From positions 184,018-248,017 of the forward strand of contig JAJNBJ010000005.1 in the NCBI GenBank assembly GCA_021155965.1: a DNA stretch of 64,000 nucleotides. The letters are read 5' to 3'. The notes beneath the pieces were generated by a model. The model was given only the letters and a program-made list of their open reading frames with translations, made no database searches and had not been told where the DNA came from. A program made the position numbers and the translations under genes. Shown here piece by piece: positions 25,753 through 36,800 of the stretch (the stretch's first letter is position 1; every line of letters starts with the position of its first letter). Source of the DNA: Flavipsychrobacter sp. GTDB taxonomy: Bacteria > Bacteroidota > Bacteroidia > Chitinophagales > Chitinophagaceae.

Positions 25753-27516
25753 ATGAAAAAAAATACCTCCAAAGTATTTGGCGCCGGACAAGGCAAGCTG
25801 AAAAGTTTGCTTGGTTTTGTTTTTTTTCTTTTCACAAAGCCGGGATATGAGTTGTTGAAACGAATAGCAAGAAAAACACTCTTTAAAGAAAGCCCCGTCG
25901 ATTACCGTTCATGGATAAAAAACGAACTCAATCCTGCAATACTGCGAGAAGAGTTTGATATTGCTTATCCACTGCTTAAAAAAAAACCTGTATTTACCAT
26001 TATTCATGTAATAGAAAGTAATAAGAGCCTTGGAACACTGGTCAATTCTATACTTGCGCAGTTATACCCTGAATGGGAATTGTTACTCGTAAACACGGGG
26101 AAAGGAAATATAGAAATAAATGCCACAACACAATTGAAAATAATTACTGCAGAAACTAACACTTCTTTTGCAGAGTGCTACAATATAGCATTACAAAAAG
26201 CTATCGGTGACTTTATATTACTGCTGCGATCCGATACGCAACTCACTCCCAACAGCCTGTTTGAATTTGCAATGCACATTAATGAGAACCCCAATAATAC
26301 AATCATATATGCAGATGAAGATCAGGTAGATGTAACCAGAAGTTTTTCAACTCCTTATTTTAAGCCAAACTGGTCACCCGACAGCTTCCTATCACGCAAC
26401 TACATTGGCGATGCTTTTATTATTAAAACAAAGGCGGCACAATCCCTGCGGGTCAGGGACGTATCAGGTGGCGGCGAGCTGTATGACCTGCTTTTGAGAG
26501 CATCCGAAACCACAAAACATATCGGCCATATCCCGCAGGTTTTATTTCATTTCAATGAACATACAACATACCACCTGGCACCCGCAAAAGTAATTACCGA
26601 TACTTTGACAAGACGCAAGACACCTGCTGAGATAGCAACTATAGCCAATGTAGCGGATGCACACTATATAAAATACCAGGTCAGCGCAATGGGCAAGGTT
26701 AGTATCATTATCCCAACAAAAGACCAGGTTTCTTTACTGAAGACTGCTTTAGATTCTATTCTTATAAAAACCACCTATCCTGATTATGAAATACTAATAC
26801 TGAACAATAGCAGTACTTCGAACGATTTTTTTAACCTGGCCAATGACTACAACAACAAATATCCGGGTAAATTTCGCTGTATAGATGCAAGCTTCCCATT
26901 CAACTTTTCAAAACTCATCAATCTCGGCGTTGCTGAAATCAAAGGATCGTATGTCCTTATGCTCAATAATGATATTGAGGTCTTAGATGGCAACTGGATG
27001 ACAGACATGGTAGCCTATGCACAGTTAAAGCATATTGGTGCTGTTGGCACTAAGCTATTATACCCTGACGACACTATACAGCATGCCGGCATAGTAATGG
27101 GCATAAACGGAGACTCCGGCCACGTATTCATTAATACGCCGAAAGACACAAATGGATATTATGGCAACACAAAAACCGCCACCAACTACTCGGCAGTAAC
27201 CGGCGCCTGCCTTATGTGCCGCAAAGAACTATACCTGCAAGTTAGTGGCATGGACGAAGCACTAGCCGTCGAATACAACGACCTCGATCTTTGCTTTCGC
27301 TTCATGCAAACGGGGCATTATAATGTATGTATTCCCGTAGAATTGTATCACCATGAATCTGCCAGCCGCGGTCACCCCTTCCGCAGCAAAGCAGCATGGT
27401 TGCAGCACGAAAAAGAATTTGCTACCTTTAAAAAGAAATGGCATCATATTATTGACAATGATCCATTTTATAACCCTAATTTAAGTCTCAAGGCAACTGA
27501 TTTCAGGTTAAAATAA
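25753..27516 (+). CDS. Glycosyltransferase with two GT2 domains
   Basis: A 587-residue GT-A protein. Residues ~75-290 are a first GT2-like domain (FTIIHVIESNKSLGTLVNSI, ILLLRSDTQLTPNSLFEF, IIYADEDQVD) and residues ~315-560 a second (VSIIIPTKDQVSLLKTALDSI, YVLMLNNDIEVLDGNWM with the D-x-D-like NND, GIVMGINGDSGHVF, YNDLDLCFRFMQTGH). This RfbF-like tandem layout is common in rhamnan and O-antigen clusters, where the two domains may add two different linkages. It follows the ABC ATPase by 41 bases. Confidence 0.88.
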   Translation: MKKNTSKVFGAGQGKLKSLLGFVFFLFTKPGYELLKRIARKTLFKESPVDYRSWIKNELNPAILREEFDIAYPLLKKKPVFTIIHVIESNKSLGTLVNSILAQLYPEWELLLVNTGKGNIEINATTQLKIITAETNTSFAECYNIALQKAIGDFILLLRSDTQLTPNSLFEFAMHINENPNNTIIYADEDQVDVTRSFSTPYFKPNWSPDSFLSRNYIGDAFIIKTKAAQSLRVRDVSGGGELYDLLLRASETTKHIGHIPQVLFHFNEHTTYHLAPAKVITDTLTRRKTPAEIATIANVADAHYIKYQVSAMGKVSIIIPTKDQVSLLKTALDSILIKTTYPDYEILILNNSSTSNDFFNLANDYNNKYPGKFRCIDASFPFNFSKLINLGVAEIKGSYVLMLNNDIEVLDGNWMTDMVAYAQLKHIGAVGTKLLYPDDTIQHAGIVMGINGDSGHVFINTPKDTNGYYGNTKTATNYSAVTGACLMCRKELYLQVSGMDEALAVEYNDLDLCFRFMQTGHYNVCIPVELYHHESASRGHPFRSKAAWLQHEKEFATFKKKWHHIIDNDPFYNPNLSLKATDFRLK

Positions 27517-27521
27517 ACCGT

Positions 27522-29963
27522 ATGAATAAACTAAAGACAACATTAACTGTAACAAGTATCCTAACTCTTGTTTGTTTTATTGTTTTCAAGGATTACTTAA
27601 CATTAGAACGCGCTTATTATTTCTATGACATTTGTGCTGATGGCTTCTACTATTCCTACCCTCAATTTTGCGGATTCGCAGATTATATTGCCCGCTACCA
27701 TTTTCCTTCATGGTCATTTAAAATGGGTATGGGGCAAAATATTTTTCCTTTTTTACTACGGGATCCATTTGATATAGTATTTTATATAGCGGGTTCAAAG
27801 AAAGTTTTATACCTAACCGCATATATCGAAGCTATTAAGGTAATTTTCACCGGGCTTCTTTTTTTTCGATACCTGCGCGTATTGAATTTCTCTATTTACG
27901 CTTCATTTATTGGAAGTGTTCTTTTCGCATTTTGCGGGTTTATTATTGAAGGCAGTGCTTGGTTCGTCTTTAGTTTCGAGGGCTTTAACTTCGCTCTGCT
28001 TCTGCTTGGTTTTGAATTGTTTTTTATAAAAAGAAAATGGATTCTCTTTGTATTTGGCATTGCTCTTCTCGCCCTTTCTATGCCCTTTAACCTATACTTG
28101 TATGGATTATTTCTCTTGATTTATGCAATATTCCGCCTTGCACAAACTGGCAAATTTAACATTGTCGAAACATGGAAATTATTTTCGTCTTTACTTTTGC
28201 TGACTATTTTGGGCATATTAATTGTTGCACCATTTTTTGTCCAGAATATTTTATTATTATTGAATAGTCCACGTGGCGCAGGCTTGTATGGAAGCCAATT
28301 TTCCAATATTCCAGTTTTTCAACTTAGTGATAAAACACAAATTGGAACAGCTATTCTACGTTCTTTTTCTACGGATATTCTAGGAAGCGGTAGCAATTAC
28401 AAAGGCTGGGACACAGTATTGGGCGGTCCTTTATTTTATTGTGGATTGCTTTGCCTTTTACTTCTTCCACAAGTCTTTACTTTTCTTGACAAGAAGTCCC
28501 GCATCCTGTTTATAATATTTGTTGTCCTGTGGGTTATGCCTGTTATTTTTCCTTTTTTTAGAAGAGCCATTTGGCTGTTTTCAGGAGACTATTACAGGGG
28601 GTATTCTCTCTTCGTTACTTTTGTGATATTATTTTACGCAATTCATGCTTTTGAATTTATAATTCAGAAACGAAAAATAAATATTTGGTTGTTGTGCATT
28701 ACACTGTTTATTTTGCTGGCATTACTATATTTTCCTCTTTTTATTGACAATGAAATTATTGATAAATCCATAAGAAAGTTCGTAACAATTATATTGTTCC
28801 TGTATTCACTGATACTAGCACTCATTAACAAATATACATTTAGCAGTCCGTTCACCGCAGTCGGTACAGACGCAAATGGCAGTAAAAATGAAATGAAAGG
28901 AAATATGACAATAGATATTTCTTTCTCAAAACATAATATGCTAAAATATCTTCTTGTTACTATCATTATTTGTGAAATCGGGTACGCAGGCAACATAACA
29001 ACACACAGACGTGATTTTTTTGGAATGTTTTGGCTGAGAGATGAAAAAGTAATGTATAATAACTACTTTAACGATGCCGCACAGTATCTTAAAAAGATTG
29101 ACCATTCCTTTTATCGTATTGATAAAAATTTTGACCCGCCATCTGCACGCTATACAGATCTAAATACAAGTCAATATCAGGGTTATAATAGCACAGCATC
29201 TTACAACTCGTTTAACCAGCTTTACTACATAAAATTCTTACAATTGATGGGTATTGCTGACAAAAATAATGAAGGCGACTCAAGATGGGCAATCGGCCTG
29301 CTCGAAAACCCGGTACTTGAATCGCAGCATAATGTAAAGTATTTCATGAGTCAGAATAATTACCACCCTATTTGGATGCAAATGTGGGATTCTATAGCGC
29401 ATATGGGTAATGTAACGATTTATAAAAATAACCTCGTTTTGCCCTTTGGTTTTACCCAACGGTATTTCATAAAAGAAAGCGCATATAATACAGCCTCACC
29501 TCAACAAAAAAAATTTATTACCGCATCTTCATTTGTTATTAACGATAAAGATGTAAGTAAAGTTAGCGGGTTAAAAGAATACCACATAGGCGACACTATA
29601 AAAGGAGAACTTGGCTTTGACACTTTCAGATCAATAATTACCCAAACCCCAAAGGATTCCTTGTCTCTCACATATTTTGATGATACAAAGTTATCTGGAA
29701 CTATATCATTGCAAGAAACAAGGCTGCTATATATGGCTATTCCCATTGATGCTGGGTGGCACCTATTTGTAGATGGCAAAGAGCAGGAAAAGCTAATTGT
29801 CAATGGCGGTATGACCGGCGTCATGCTACCTCCAGGGACACATAAAATAAAAATGCTTTATCTACTCCCTTATATGAAATTCAGTATTGCTTTAAGTTCA
29901 ATTGGGATTGTCGTTTTATTTGTCAGCATATGGCTATCAAAAAGGTCAAAAATAAGGGCATGA
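27522..29963 (+). CDS. YfhO family membrane protein
   Basis: An 813-residue integral membrane protein starting 5 bases after the GT2 gene. About a dozen hydrophobic helices fill residues 1-440, with the YfhO-type segments YYSYPQFCGFADYIARYHFPSW, GMGQNIFPFLLRDPFD and LGGPLFYCGLLCLLL. A large extracytoplasmic region follows and the C-terminus has the family pattern IPIDAGWHLFVDGKEQ...GVMLPPGTHKIKMLY and a final helix. YfhO in Gram-positives is needed for glycosylating lipoteichoic acid and is a GT-C-like enzyme, so a membrane glycosyltransferase using a lipid-linked sugar is the likely role here. The gene appears more A+T-rich than its neighbours, suggesting separate acquisition. Confidence 0.85.
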   Translation: MNKLKTTLTVTSILTLVCFIVFKDYLTLERAYYFYDICADGFYYSYPQFCGFADYIARYHFPSWSFKMGMGQNIFPFLLRDPFDIVFYIAGSKKVLYLTAYIEAIKVIFTGLLFFRYLRVLNFSIYASFIGSVLFAFCGFIIEGSAWFVFSFEGFNFALLLLGFELFFIKRKWILFVFGIALLALSMPFNLYLYGLFLLIYAIFRLAQTGKFNIVETWKLFSSLLLLTILGILIVAPFFVQNILLLLNSPRGAGLYGSQFSNIPVFQLSDKTQIGTAILRSFSTDILGSGSNYKGWDTVLGGPLFYCGLLCLLLLPQVFTFLDKKSRILFIIFVVLWVMPVIFPFFRRAIWLFSGDYYRGYSLFVTFVILFYAIHAFEFIIQKRKINIWLLCITLFILLALLYFPLFIDNEIIDKSIRKFVTIILFLYSLILALINKYTFSSPFTAVGTDANGSKNEMKGNMTIDISFSKHNMLKYLLVTIIICEIGYAGNITTHRRDFFGMFWLRDEKVMYNNYFNDAAQYLKKIDHSFYRIDKNFDPPSARYTDLNTSQYQGYNSTASYNSFNQLYYIKFLQLMGIADKNNEGDSRWAIGLLENPVLESQHNVKYFMSQNNYHPIWMQMWDSIAHMGNVTIYKNNLVLPFGFTQRYFIKESAYNTASPQQKKFITASSFVINDKDVSKVSGLKEYHIGDTIKGELGFDTFRSIITQTPKDSLSLTYFDDTKLSGTISLQETRLLYMAIPIDAGWHLFVDGKEQEKLIVNGGMTGVMLPPGTHKIKMLYLLPYMKFSIALSSIGIVVLFVSIWLSKRSKIRA

Positions 29964-30037
29964 AAGTTGCCAATCACGAAAATTGAATATTATTATTTCG
30001 CTATATTGCACCCTCGCAAATCGTTCTGTCAAAGACT

Positions 30038-30703
30038 ATGGACAATACACAAGAAATCCCTCACGAAGTCTGGGCACATATTATACACCATATGACTTCT
30101 GAATGGTTCATGCAGCCTATGCAACACCAAGAGCATAGAAGGATCATAATGGAATCCGGCGATCCTGTACGGTATGGCACGCTATATTTTGCGTTCCAGC
30201 AAATAATTAAGGAAAATATCCCTGGCTCATTCGCAGAATGTGGAGTATATAAAGGCCACCTGAGCAAATATATCCATGTTATAATGCCGAACCACAAGCT
30301 TTATCTTTTTGACACGTTCGAAGGTTTTGACCGCCGTGATATTGACAGCCCCGAGGATGAACGTTTCAAGGATACTTCCGAGGAGGCTGTATTGCAACAC
30401 ATTGGAGACACAAATAACATTGTTGTACGTAAAGGTTACTTCCCGGAAACAGCCGCAGGCCTTGAGAAAGAACAGTTTGCTTTTGTAATGCTTGATTTCG
30501 ATAAGTATGAACCAACTATGGCCGGGCTGGAATTCTTTTATCCGCTTGTGCCATCGGGAGGTTTTATTTTTATACATGATTATAGTAATCCAGAATCTAA
30601 CTGGGCATGCTCAAGGGCTTTAGATAAATTTCTTTCAACCAAGCCTGAAAAACCAATTCTTATTCCTGACTCATGGGGTACAGCTATGTTCCGAAAAATA
30701 TAA
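30038..30703 (+). CDS. TylF/MycF-type O-methyltransferase
   Basis: A 221-residue class I SAM methyltransferase of the TylF family. Visible are the SAM-binding AECGVYKGHLSKYI segment, LYLFDTFEGFD, the metal/substrate motif LDFDKYEPTMAGLEFFYPL (the family pattern LDxDxYxxT) and GGFIFIHDYSNPE. Family members methylate hydroxyls of sugars in macrolides and glycans; in this cluster a sugar O-methylation is the natural guess. The end of this gene is six bases from the end of the convergent methyltransferase gene at 30710. Confidence 0.88.
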   Translation: MDNTQEIPHEVWAHIIHHMTSEWFMQPMQHQEHRRIIMESGDPVRYGTLYFAFQQIIKENIPGSFAECGVYKGHLSKYIHVIMPNHKLYLFDTFEGFDRRDIDSPEDERFKDTSEEAVLQHIGDTNNIVVRKGYFPETAAGLEKEQFAFVMLDFDKYEPTMAGLEFFYPLVPSGGFIFIHDYSNPESNWACSRALDKFLSTKPEKPILIPDSWGTAMFRKI

Positions 30704-30709
30704 TTAGCG

Positions 30710-31546
30710 CTATTTTACTGCGCAAAACAATATCTGGTTACCATCATAATACCCGAGCGCGTCCGACCAATAAGTTATTGCAAAAGCATCCCTGAAGCCT
30801 GCGTTTTTTACCTGCTCCAGCATCTGCCACCCAAAATGCGTATAACACAATATACCCTTACCGGGCACAGTCGGGTCCCCATGATATTCAGGCTCCATAT
30901 GATGGACAATGCTACCATCTGCAGACATAGTTGCCCGCATTATATTTTCATGATTGTAATGCGCAAAAGGAACAGACCACATCATTACACCGCCCTGCCT
31001 CAGTACCCTGTGGCATTCAGAAAAACACTTCGTATAATCGGGGATGTGCTCAAAACACTCGAAGCTGAGGTAATAATCCATTTCCCCATCCTTAAAAGAA
31101 AGGTTCTTGGCATCCTCATGCCTCACATTTTTACTGCTGATGAATCCTGGCTCACATAACGGCCCCAGGTATTCACTGCCGATAAGATTGGGAAATTTTT
31201 TCTTAAGAAACTTGTATAAAGGCGTTAGTTGTTCGGCTATATAAATTTTGCTTTCGGGCTGGGCATTTAGTTCAAAATCTATATAATGCACGGCAGCCCT
31301 TATCCTGCTGTTTAGCTTAGTCTTGGGGCAAATCACACTTTCTCGCCAGTTTACTTTCCCATCTGTTATCTGCACCTTAAAATTAACCTCAGATTGCGCA
31401 GGGTAAGAAAAACCTTTTACCTTAAAAGATATAAGCTCCTGTCGGCAAAGGTCTTCCTCTATTTGCGATATTCTTTTGTATACGTGGGCATTATCCTCCC
31501 TGAGCGCTATAAACTCCTGCAAATTCCTTATCCTCGCAGAGATCAT
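30710..31546 (-). CDS. SAM-dependent methyltransferase (class I)
   Basis: A 278-residue protein with a Methyltransf_11-type core: acidic residue-containing VRHEDAKNLSFKDGEMDYYLSFECFEHIPD and CHRVLRQGGVMMWSVPF. The N-terminal ~100 residues, predicted to form an extra helical/beta domain with a KVKGFSYPAQSEVNF segment, precede the SAM core. The substrate is not identifiable; its position between glycosyltransferases suggests glycan capping or modification. It starts 2 bases after the stop of the GT2-GT4 gene, so both are translated from one message. Confidence 0.82.
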   Translation of the reverse strand: MISARIRNLQEFIALREDNAHVYKRISQIEEDLCRQELISFKVKGFSYPAQSEVNFKVQITDGKVNWRESVICPKTKLNSRIRAAVHYIDFELNAQPESKIYIAEQLTPLYKFLKKKFPNLIGSEYLGPLCEPGFISSKNVRHEDAKNLSFKDGEMDYYLSFECFEHIPDYTKCFSECHRVLRQGGVMMWSVPFAHYNHENIMRATMSADGSIVHHMEPEYHGDPTVPGKGILCYTHFGWQMLEQVKNAGFRDAFAITYWSDALGYYDGNQILFCAVK

Positions 31547-31548
31547 AC

Positions 31549-33702
31549 CTACCCGATTATTTTTTTGAATACACTGGTCATATTGTCCTTACTGAAATTC
31601 TCCTGCACATACTTCATCCCGAATTGAGATAGTTGCTCCCATCTTTCTCCCGATGAATATACGGACATTATCTCATTATACATATCATCGGGAGTGTTTG
31701 CCCCCTTATACAGGTAGTCTTCCTTTTTTGGCATACCCTCAAAAGCAATGTCCGTACCTACAACAGGCACACCTTTTGCCATCGCCTCTATTACCTTGCC
31801 CTTCACCCCCGCCCCCGATCTTAATGGCACAATAGCTATACGCGTATTGGCGTATAGCGTTTCAAGTTCTTCATTACTCACATCAGGTCTTATACTCAGC
31901 AGGTTATATTTTTCCTGATAGGCAAACAGTTCCTGCGGCATTTTCGATCCTGCTATCGTCAGCTTTATATTCTTTGCATGCAGCGGTGCATACACCTCAT
32001 CCAGGAACCACATCATACCCTCCCTGTTGGGCGGATGGTTAAACCCTCCAATAAAAAATATACCTTCCCTCGCTTCGTATCCCGGCCTGCTTGCCGCTAC
32101 ATCAAAAAAATAAGGCGGCACATAATGCAACGGCTTTACAATATATTTCTTCAGGTAATCTGCTTCTTCCTGACTTATATAAAACGAAACATCGGCATTC
32201 TGATACATAAAATCTTCAACCGACTTGATCTTCTTTGCCTGTTTTTTCAGTTCATCATCTTTTGTTAAGATCGCTTCCTGCTCAAGCCTAAGGTATCCAA
32301 GGTCATGGCCATAGTACATTATTGTGCCCCTGAAATGATGGTTTCTTAAAAACGACATTAGAGGAGCGCATACATGAGAGCGGCTCATCAGCACCGCATC
32401 AAAATCGTGCAGGTGTTTTATCAGGTATTCTTTCCATTTCCTGAAATGAAAACTATACTCATCTCCGTATAATACCTCTATTCCTTTCTCCTGGTAGGCC
32501 TTTTCGTACGCCTTGAAAGACACCTGGTTCTCACCCAAAAAATGCACCACATAGCCAAGTTCCACCATCGAATCCATAAAGTTACTTATAGTCCGTGAAC
32601 CCGCATCCTTATCCACTGTAGGCAGGTAATGATCAACTACGAGCACATGTTTTTTATTACGGCTCCTGTCCCGCTCAAAGAAAACATTTTCTCCATTCTT
32701 TGCTTTCAGTTTCAGTTCATGCTGCCACCGTTTCGCAAATTTCTTCTGGTTCAATACCTGATATTGCTTTACTCCCTTTCTCACATCTGTTCCATGCGAT
32801 ACGCCCTCAAAATGCACCACAACCGAAAAAGGCTGGTACATTACTTTATACCCTTTCTCCCTTACCCTGAAACACAGGTCGGAATCTTCGCAGTAAGCAG
32901 GCACATATAATTCATCAAACCCTCCTAATTCATCCCACAATGAGCGTCTGACCATCAACGATGCACCCGATATGTAATCAGTTTCTTTTACATAATTAAA
33001 CTGGCATTTTGTAGGGTCATCTTGGTTGCCATAGTTCCAGGCGCTGCCATCTTTCCACTTTATGCCCCCGGCTTCCTGCAGGCTACCATCAGGATAGACC
33101 AGCTTAGAGCCTGCTATGCCAACTTTACCATATTTCCTGAAAATATTCAATAGCTCTTCCAGCCATCCCTTCTGCACCTGCGTATCATTATTCAGGAATA
33201 AAAGATAATCGCCCTTTGCTTTCGAGGCAGCATTGTTACAATTCCTGATGAACCCAAGGTTTGTTTCGTTTTTTATAATAATGATGTTCTCAAAATACTC
33301 CTTCATTACATCAGAGCTTTCCAGGGGCGAGTTATCATCTGCAATGATCACTTCATAGTCCTTATCCTCACAATTGCGATAAATGGAATACACACAATCG
33401 CAGGAGTATTCCAACTGGTTATACATCGGGATAATGATAGACACCCTGGGGTGTTCATTATGCGGCAGGCATACCTTTGCAGAGACGTCAAATTTTTCGA
33501 TCTCCGGCTTTACATATTCTTTAGGTTCAGAACTTAACAAGCCGCCTTTTAAATGAACCTTTTTATGCAAATAGCTTCTGAACCCCGTTATTACGCCTTT
33601 ATTCTTTATCTCCGATGTAAGGTCTTTAATAATAGTTTTTTTATCAGGGCTTTCAGCAAATTTTACCAGGTAGGCTTTGTATTTCCGGAGTTTATTTCTC
33701 AT
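31549..33702 (-). CDS. Bifunctional GT2-GT4 glycosyltransferase
   Basis: A 717-residue fusion. Residues ~85-320 are a GT2 domain (VSIIIPMYNQLEYSCDCVYSI, LLFLNNDTQVQKGWLEELL, YCEDSDLCFRVREKGYKVMYQ with the DxD-like NND). Residues ~355-717 are a GT4 domain with HVLVVDHYLPTVDKDAGSR, SFYISQEEADYL, IFFIGGFNHPPNREGMMWF and PLRSGAGVKGKVIEAMAKGVPVVGTD (nucleotide-sugar E-x7-E motif). It likely adds two successive sugars. It has its own promoter element at 33727-33734 and heads the minus-strand unit that also contains the methyltransferase. Confidence 0.92.
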   Translation of the reverse strand: MRNKLRKYKAYLVKFAESPDKKTIIKDLTSEIKNKGVITGFRSYLHKKVHLKGGLLSSEPKEYVKPEIEKFDVSAKVCLPHNEHPRVSIIIPMYNQLEYSCDCVYSIYRNCEDKDYEVIIADDNSPLESSDVMKEYFENIIIIKNETNLGFIRNCNNAASKAKGDYLLFLNNDTQVQKGWLEELLNIFRKYGKVGIAGSKLVYPDGSLQEAGGIKWKDGSAWNYGNQDDPTKCQFNYVKETDYISGASLMVRRSLWDELGGFDELYVPAYCEDSDLCFRVREKGYKVMYQPFSVVVHFEGVSHGTDVRKGVKQYQVLNQKKFAKRWQHELKLKAKNGENVFFERDRSRNKKHVLVVDHYLPTVDKDAGSRTISNFMDSMVELGYVVHFLGENQVSFKAYEKAYQEKGIEVLYGDEYSFHFRKWKEYLIKHLHDFDAVLMSRSHVCAPLMSFLRNHHFRGTIMYYGHDLGYLRLEQEAILTKDDELKKQAKKIKSVEDFMYQNADVSFYISQEEADYLKKYIVKPLHYVPPYFFDVAASRPGYEAREGIFFIGGFNHPPNREGMMWFLDEVYAPLHAKNIKLTIAGSKMPQELFAYQEKYNLLSIRPDVSNEELETLYANTRIAIVPLRSGAGVKGKVIEAMAKGVPVVGTDIAFEGMPKKEDYLYKGANTPDDMYNEIMSVYSSGERWEQLSQFGMKYVQENFSKDNMTSVFKKIIG

Positions 33703-33726
33703 TATGGCTCACTGGGGGAATTCCTG

Positions 33727-33734
33727 CAAAAGTA
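33727..33734 (-). promoter_or_regulatory. -7 promoter element for the GT2-GT4 gene
   Basis: The minus strand reads TACTTTTG, a perfect TAnnTTTG match 25 bases upstream of the start at 33702. Downstream leader about 21 nt. Confidence 0.5.
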
Positions 33735-33788
33735 AAATAACTTTTGGTTTTTAAGGTTTGGAATGGTGTTAATAAAGGCAATACCAGA

Positions 33789-33828
33789 CAATAAAACAGG
33801 GAGCAGTTAACTGCTCCCTGTTTTATTG
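33789..33828 (-). terminator. Perfect 40-bp palindrome, terminator of the giant T9SS gene
   Basis: Two arms of 20 bases, CAATAAAACAGGGAGCAGTT and its exact complement, meet with no loop. The transcript of the gene ending at 33844 would fold into a stem whose GC core CAGGGAGCAG is followed by TTTTATTG, a good Rho-independent terminator. It is symmetrical and could also act against transcription from the other side. Confidence 0.88.
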
Positions 33829-33843
33829 ATAAAGTATTATTAT

Positions 33844-36800
33844 TTATTGTTCGATCACAATATGGAACACTTTATTTTCCATACCTGAACGTACATTCAG
33901 CAAGTACATGCCGTTAGCAACGCCATTCAGCTGCACCTGGGTATTTACACTACCGTTAGCAGCCATCACCCTGTTAGAGTAGATCGTATGGCCAACCATG
34001 TCTGTAACTTCAATATTCAGCTCTTCATCTGTGCTTGTGCCAAGGTTGCCTGCTATGGTAAAGTTGCCTTTGCTTGGGTTTGGCATCACCTGCATTGTGC
34101 TGTTCGATGCAGTTACCTGCTGAACACCAACATTGCTGCCTACACGGATAACTACGGATTTCCAGGTAGTTACACCACCACAGATACCGTTGCTGGTTAC
34201 AGCTACTGATAAACTATCCCTGTCAGCAAACTTATTGCTGGAGAATGAATTATCAGTTGCACCGGCAATAATAAAGCCATTCAGGTACCATTGGTAAGTT
34301 GGCGAACCTGCATTTGTAGCAGAAGCGATCACAGTATCACGCTGCCCTTTCACTATGTTAACACCTGGATGGGCAACTGTGTTAACAACAGGAACAAGTA
34401 TTGGGTCAATACTTACACTGGCTGTATCGTTCATGTTATTTACACACAGTGTTGCTGCGTCTGTACCAACTATTGTGTAGTTACCTGCTATAGTATGCGC
34501 TCCAAAGTCAAGTGCAGTGCCTGTACCTGCCATTGGTGTGCCGATAGCAGCACCTGCACGGTATAATTGGTAGTTAACGTTAGTTGTAGAAGATGCGAGT
34601 GTCACATGAGCACCGCCGCCACCGGCACAGTAGCTGCCACCACCTGCTACATTATGGGCAACGGGCAATGCAATTGTGTTGATAGCTACACCACCCGAAG
34701 CAGTGCCCATAAAAGAGCAACCGGTGATAGTATCTGTAGCCCTTACCGTATAAGTGCCTGCACCTGTCTGCAAACCAAAATCAAGAGAAGATCCTGTACC
34801 TGTTACCGGGCTGCCTACAGTTGCGCTGCCGCGATATAGCTGGTATTTAACACTGCCAGCCGAACTGCTCATACCTACACTTACACCTGTTCCTGCAAAG
34901 CAAAAGCTGCCACCGCCAGTCAATGAATAGATAGTAGGCAATGGATCGATTGAAACTGAAGACGAACCCGACATTGTAGCCGCACACACACCACCTGGGC
35001 TTGCTACTACTGTATAAGTACCGGCAATGCTCATAATACCAAAGTCTATCGGAGAACCTGTACCGGCAACCACGCTGCCCACGGGGGCAGTGCCACGGTA
35101 AAGCTGGTACTGGATACCTGTTTCAGAGCCGCTCATACCTACATGCACACCTATGCTGCCTGTGCAATAGCTGCCGCCGCCTATCATTGTCTGAACAGCA
35201 GGTGTAGGCTGTATGCTTATTGTTGCAGTGCCGCTCATATTACCAACACACGTCGTAGCATCGTCTGATGCGATCACATTGTATCCGCCGGTTGCAGTCT
35301 GCAGGCCAAAATTCAAAGGCATGCCTGTACCTGGCACCGCAGCTCCTATAGGAGACCCCATATAATATAACTGGTAGGTAACACCCACATCAGAGTTGCC
35401 AAGATCTACCGGCATACCTACACCACCTGAACAATAAGTACCACCACCAGTAACTGAATATACCGGAGGTAATGGATTGATCATGATCGTTTCAACACCT
35501 GTCATATCAGCCGCACAGCCTGTAATGGAATTGATCGCCCTTACGGTATAGCTTCCTGCGCTGGTGCGTGGGCTGAATGTTATCGGGTTACCATCACCTG
35601 CAACAACAGGGCCGGATGGCATGGTTCCGTATAATAACTGGTAGTTGATGCCCAGGTCAGAGCCGCTGAGGTTCAGCGAAACTCCACTGCCGCCAAAGCA
35701 ATAGCTGCTGCTGCCACCGGTTGCATAAACGGCAGGCAACGGATTAGTACCAACTGTAGCAGTTCCAGTCATATTATTATAACATCCTGTCAATTGATTG
35801 GTCGCTACAACTGTGTATATATCCGGAGTTAAATGGATACCCAGGTCAATTACTGAACCGGTACCTGAAACAGGCAGGCCAACAGCTCCCGAACCATTAA
35901 ACAACTGGTAGTCGATGCCAACGCTTGAACCAGTCAGGCCAATGTGAACGCCTGTACTGCTGCCATCACAGTAGTTACCGCCACCTGTTATAGTAAACAC
36001 TGGTGGGGCCGGGTTAACCACAACATTCACGTTGCCTGCCATATTCCGGATACAGCCTGTGGTAACACTGGTGCCGACCACTGTATAGTTGCCTGCTGCT
36101 GTTTGGGTACCGAACGACATTGAAGTGCCTGTTCCGGCTATAGCTGCCCCTACTAAGGTTGAGCCCCTGAACAACTGGTAATTGATCCCTATATCCGAAT
36201 TACCCATCAATATCTCGATACCTGTGCCACCAGCACAGTAACTTGCCGTAGTACCGGCCATTGACACATTATGAACATTCGGAAGTGAGTTTACGCTAAC
36301 GTTTGCGCTACCCATCATAGTATTTGTGCATGATGTTGCAGCATTAGTAGCAACAACAGTATAATTACCAGACACAGTAAACACCCCGAAATCAACTGCA
36401 GCGCCGCCGCCTGTTATTGCAGGGCCTGTAGGCGCACCATTACGGTATAACTGGTATTGTATACCAGGTGTGGAACCGCTAAGGTTAACATGCAATCCCG
36501 GGCTGCCTGTGCAATAAGTACCACCGCCAGACACAGTATACACTACTGGGAGTGAGTTTATCGAAACGTTTACGGTACCGGTCATATTCCTCTGGCAACC
36601 GGTCAATGCATCAACAGCCACAACAGAATAGTTGCCGGCTACAGTTTGCGGGCCAAAATCAAGGCCGGCATTTGTACCGGGCGCTGTTGTTACCAGGGTT
36701 GTTACATTACGCATTAACCTGTAGTCAACTCCGGTGCTGGAAAAATTAAGCCCGACATGTGCACCTGGGCCGCCGGCACAATAGCTGCCACCACCGGTAA

